Below are positions 13,900 to 14,678 of a stretch of DNA of 14,678 bases, in pieces. The DNA comes from Armatimonadota bacterium. GTDB lineage: Bacteria; Sysuimicrobiota; Sysuimicrobiia; Sysuimicrobiales; VGFF01. The stretch lies in contig VGFF01000051.1 in NCBI GenBank assembly GCA_016868955.1, forward strand, positions 1-14,678. The letters run 5' to 3'. How positions within the stretch are numbered: position 1 is the stretch's first letter; the number at the start of each line of letters is the position of its first letter. Made by a program: the position numbers and the translations under genes. The notes beneath the pieces are model-generated. The model saw only the letters and a list, made by a program, of their open reading frames with translations, searched no databases and was not told the origin of the DNA.

Positions 13900-14678
13900 C
13901 CGAACCGGCGCGCGGCGCGCCGCCTCTGCCCACGCTGTTCACGACGATGTCGGGGTTGTCGGTCGAGGAGCGCTACGGGCCGCCGCGAGAGAACGACGCG
14001 TCGCCGCACATCGGCAAGCCCGGCAAGTTTCCGTTCATCCGCGGCATCCACCGCAACATGCACCGCTGCCGATTGTGGACGAAGCGGCAATTCGCCGGGT
14101 TCGGCAGCGCCGAGGACACGAACGCGCACTTCCGCTATCTACTGAGCCAAGGACAGGACGGGTTGTCCGTCGGGTTCGACATGCCGACGTTCATGGGCTA
14201 CGACTCGGATCACGAGCGCGCGCTCGGCGAGGTCGGGCGCGAGGGCGTGGCGATCGCTTCGCTCGCCGACATGGAGGCTTTGTTCGCCGGAATTCCGCTC
14301 GATAAGGTCAGAACGTCGATGACGATCAACGCGCCGGCGGCGATCCTCTACGCGATGTACGTCGCCGTCGCTGTCGCCGTCGCCGAGCGCGCCGGCGTGC
14401 CGCGGTCGTCGCTGCGCGGGAAGATCCAGAACGATTGCCTCAAGGAGTTCATTGCCCAGAAGGAGTGGCTCGTTCCGCCGCGTCCGAGCATGAAGCTCGT
14501 CATCGACACGCTGCTGTTCGCGGCGCGCGAGACGCCGCTGTGGAATCCGATCTCGATCTCCGGCTACCACATCCGCGAGGCGGGCGCGACGGCCGTACGG
14601 GAGCTGGCGTTCACGCTCGCCGACGGCATCGCCTACCTCGAGGCCGGCGTCGCGGCCAGATTGGCCGTCGATGGGTTC
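13896..14678 (+). CDS. icmA: B12-dependent acyl-CoA mutase large subunit, isobutyryl-CoA mutase type (3' end outside window)
   Basis: The N-terminal 261 residues of an adenosylcobalamin-dependent acyl-CoA mutase. Motifs of the TIM-barrel substrate domain are clear: RLWTKRQFAGFGSAEDTN (59-76), GLSVGFDMPTFMGYDSDH (89-106), KVRTSMTINAPAA (137-149), KIQNDCLKEFIAQKEW (176-191) and ISGYHIREAGATA (221-233). Default annotation would be methylmalonyl-CoA mutase. However, the two residues known to set substrate choice, Tyr89 and Arg207 in the Propionibacterium methylmalonyl enzyme, are Phe66 and Gln188 here, the pair (Phe80, Gln198) of Streptomyces isobutyryl-CoA mutase, with the same surrounding words RQFAGFG and AQKEW. 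The likely reaction is isobutyryl-CoA to butyryl-CoA. The cobalamin-binding part should lie downstream or in a separate small subunit. Residues 156-163 are (VA)4 from a DNA repeat. The start overlaps the etfA stop. Confidence 0.85.
   Translation, partial: MTEPARGAPPLPTLFTTMSGLSVEERYGPPRENDASPHIGKPGKFPFIRGIHRNMHRCRLWTKRQFAGFGSAEDTNAHFRYLLSQGQDGLSVGFDMPTFMGYDSDHERALGEVGREGVAIASLADMEALFAGIPLDKVRTSMTINAPAAILYAMYVAVAVAVAERAGVPRSSLRGKIQNDCLKEFIAQKEWLVPPRPSMKLVIDTLLFAARETPLWNPISISGYHIREAGATAVRELAFTLADGIAYLEAGVAARLAVDGF
14361..14384 (+). repeat. Four tandem hexamers GTCGCC/T inside the mutase gene
   Basis: Four in-frame units (GTCGCC, GTCGCT, GTCGCC, GTCGCC) encode Val-Ala four times, residues 156-163 of the mutase. 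Streptomyces and Propionibacterium mutases have about four fewer residues here, which accounts for the larger Phe66-Gln188 distance (122 versus 118). The repeat looks like a two-unit expansion within a helix. Confidence 0.7.

Noticed and set aside
1..14678. tRNA, rRNA, CRISPR or insertion sequences
   Set aside because: No cloverleaf-like gene, no regularly spaced repeats, and no transposase or terminal inverted repeats were seen by eye.

Overview
The window is a stretch of high-GC bacterial chromosome in which every gene I can support lies on the + strand. Third-position GC is so strong that long antisense and out-of-frame shadow ORFs run through most real genes. The gene order nudF-xerD-deoB-punA-pdp resembles the order known from Bacillota (nudF...xerD-drm-pupG in Bacillus). 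GC content and several proteins (Chloroflexota-like cyclase remnant, actinobacterial-like acyl-CoA mutase) point to a high-GC Terrabacteria lineage. I cannot name the phylum from the sequence alone.

Region 1 (1-980) is the C-terminal half of the DNA-repair ATPase RecN. Region 2 (978-9135) is a long, tightly packed unit: pyrG (CTP synthase), ilvE-like aminotransferase, nudF-like ADP-ribose pyrophosphatase, xerD recombinase, deoB phosphopentomutase, punA purine nucleoside phosphorylase, pdp pyrimidine nucleoside phosphorylase, and a stand-alone Pnkp-type 5'-OH polynucleotide kinase domain. Many of its junctions are 4-base stop/start overlaps. The deoB-punA-pdp trio forms a complete nucleoside-to-pentose-phosphate salvage set. 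Between recN and pyrG is a compact leader: an extended -10 (TGATAGAAT), a predicted GGGC start, a short ORF running into the pyrG start, and a terminator-like hairpin with two alternative foldings. It looks like a CTP-sensing attenuator of the kind known for pyrG in Bacillus, but with the arms of the hairpin swapped in base composition.

Region 3 (9170-14678) is acyl-CoA metabolism: hbd (3-hydroxybutyryl-CoA dehydrogenase), an acyl-CoA dehydrogenase, its electron acceptor etfB-etfA, and the start of a B12-dependent acyl-CoA mutase. The mutase carries Phe and Gln at the two positions that separate isobutyryl-CoA mutase from methylmalonyl-CoA mutase. With hbd, acd and etfBA this suggests an isobutyryl-CoA/butyryl-CoA route, possibly fed by valine breakdown, rather than the propionyl-CoA route a default annotation would give.

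Between hbd and acd (10031-10850) is a gene graveyard: the C-terminal end of an acetamidase/formamidase directly after the hbd stop, then the N-terminal part of a class III nucleotide cyclase with a promoter-like -10 placed for leaderless expression, cut off at a G9 tract just before the acd start. No tRNA, rRNA, CRISPR array or intact mobile element was seen.
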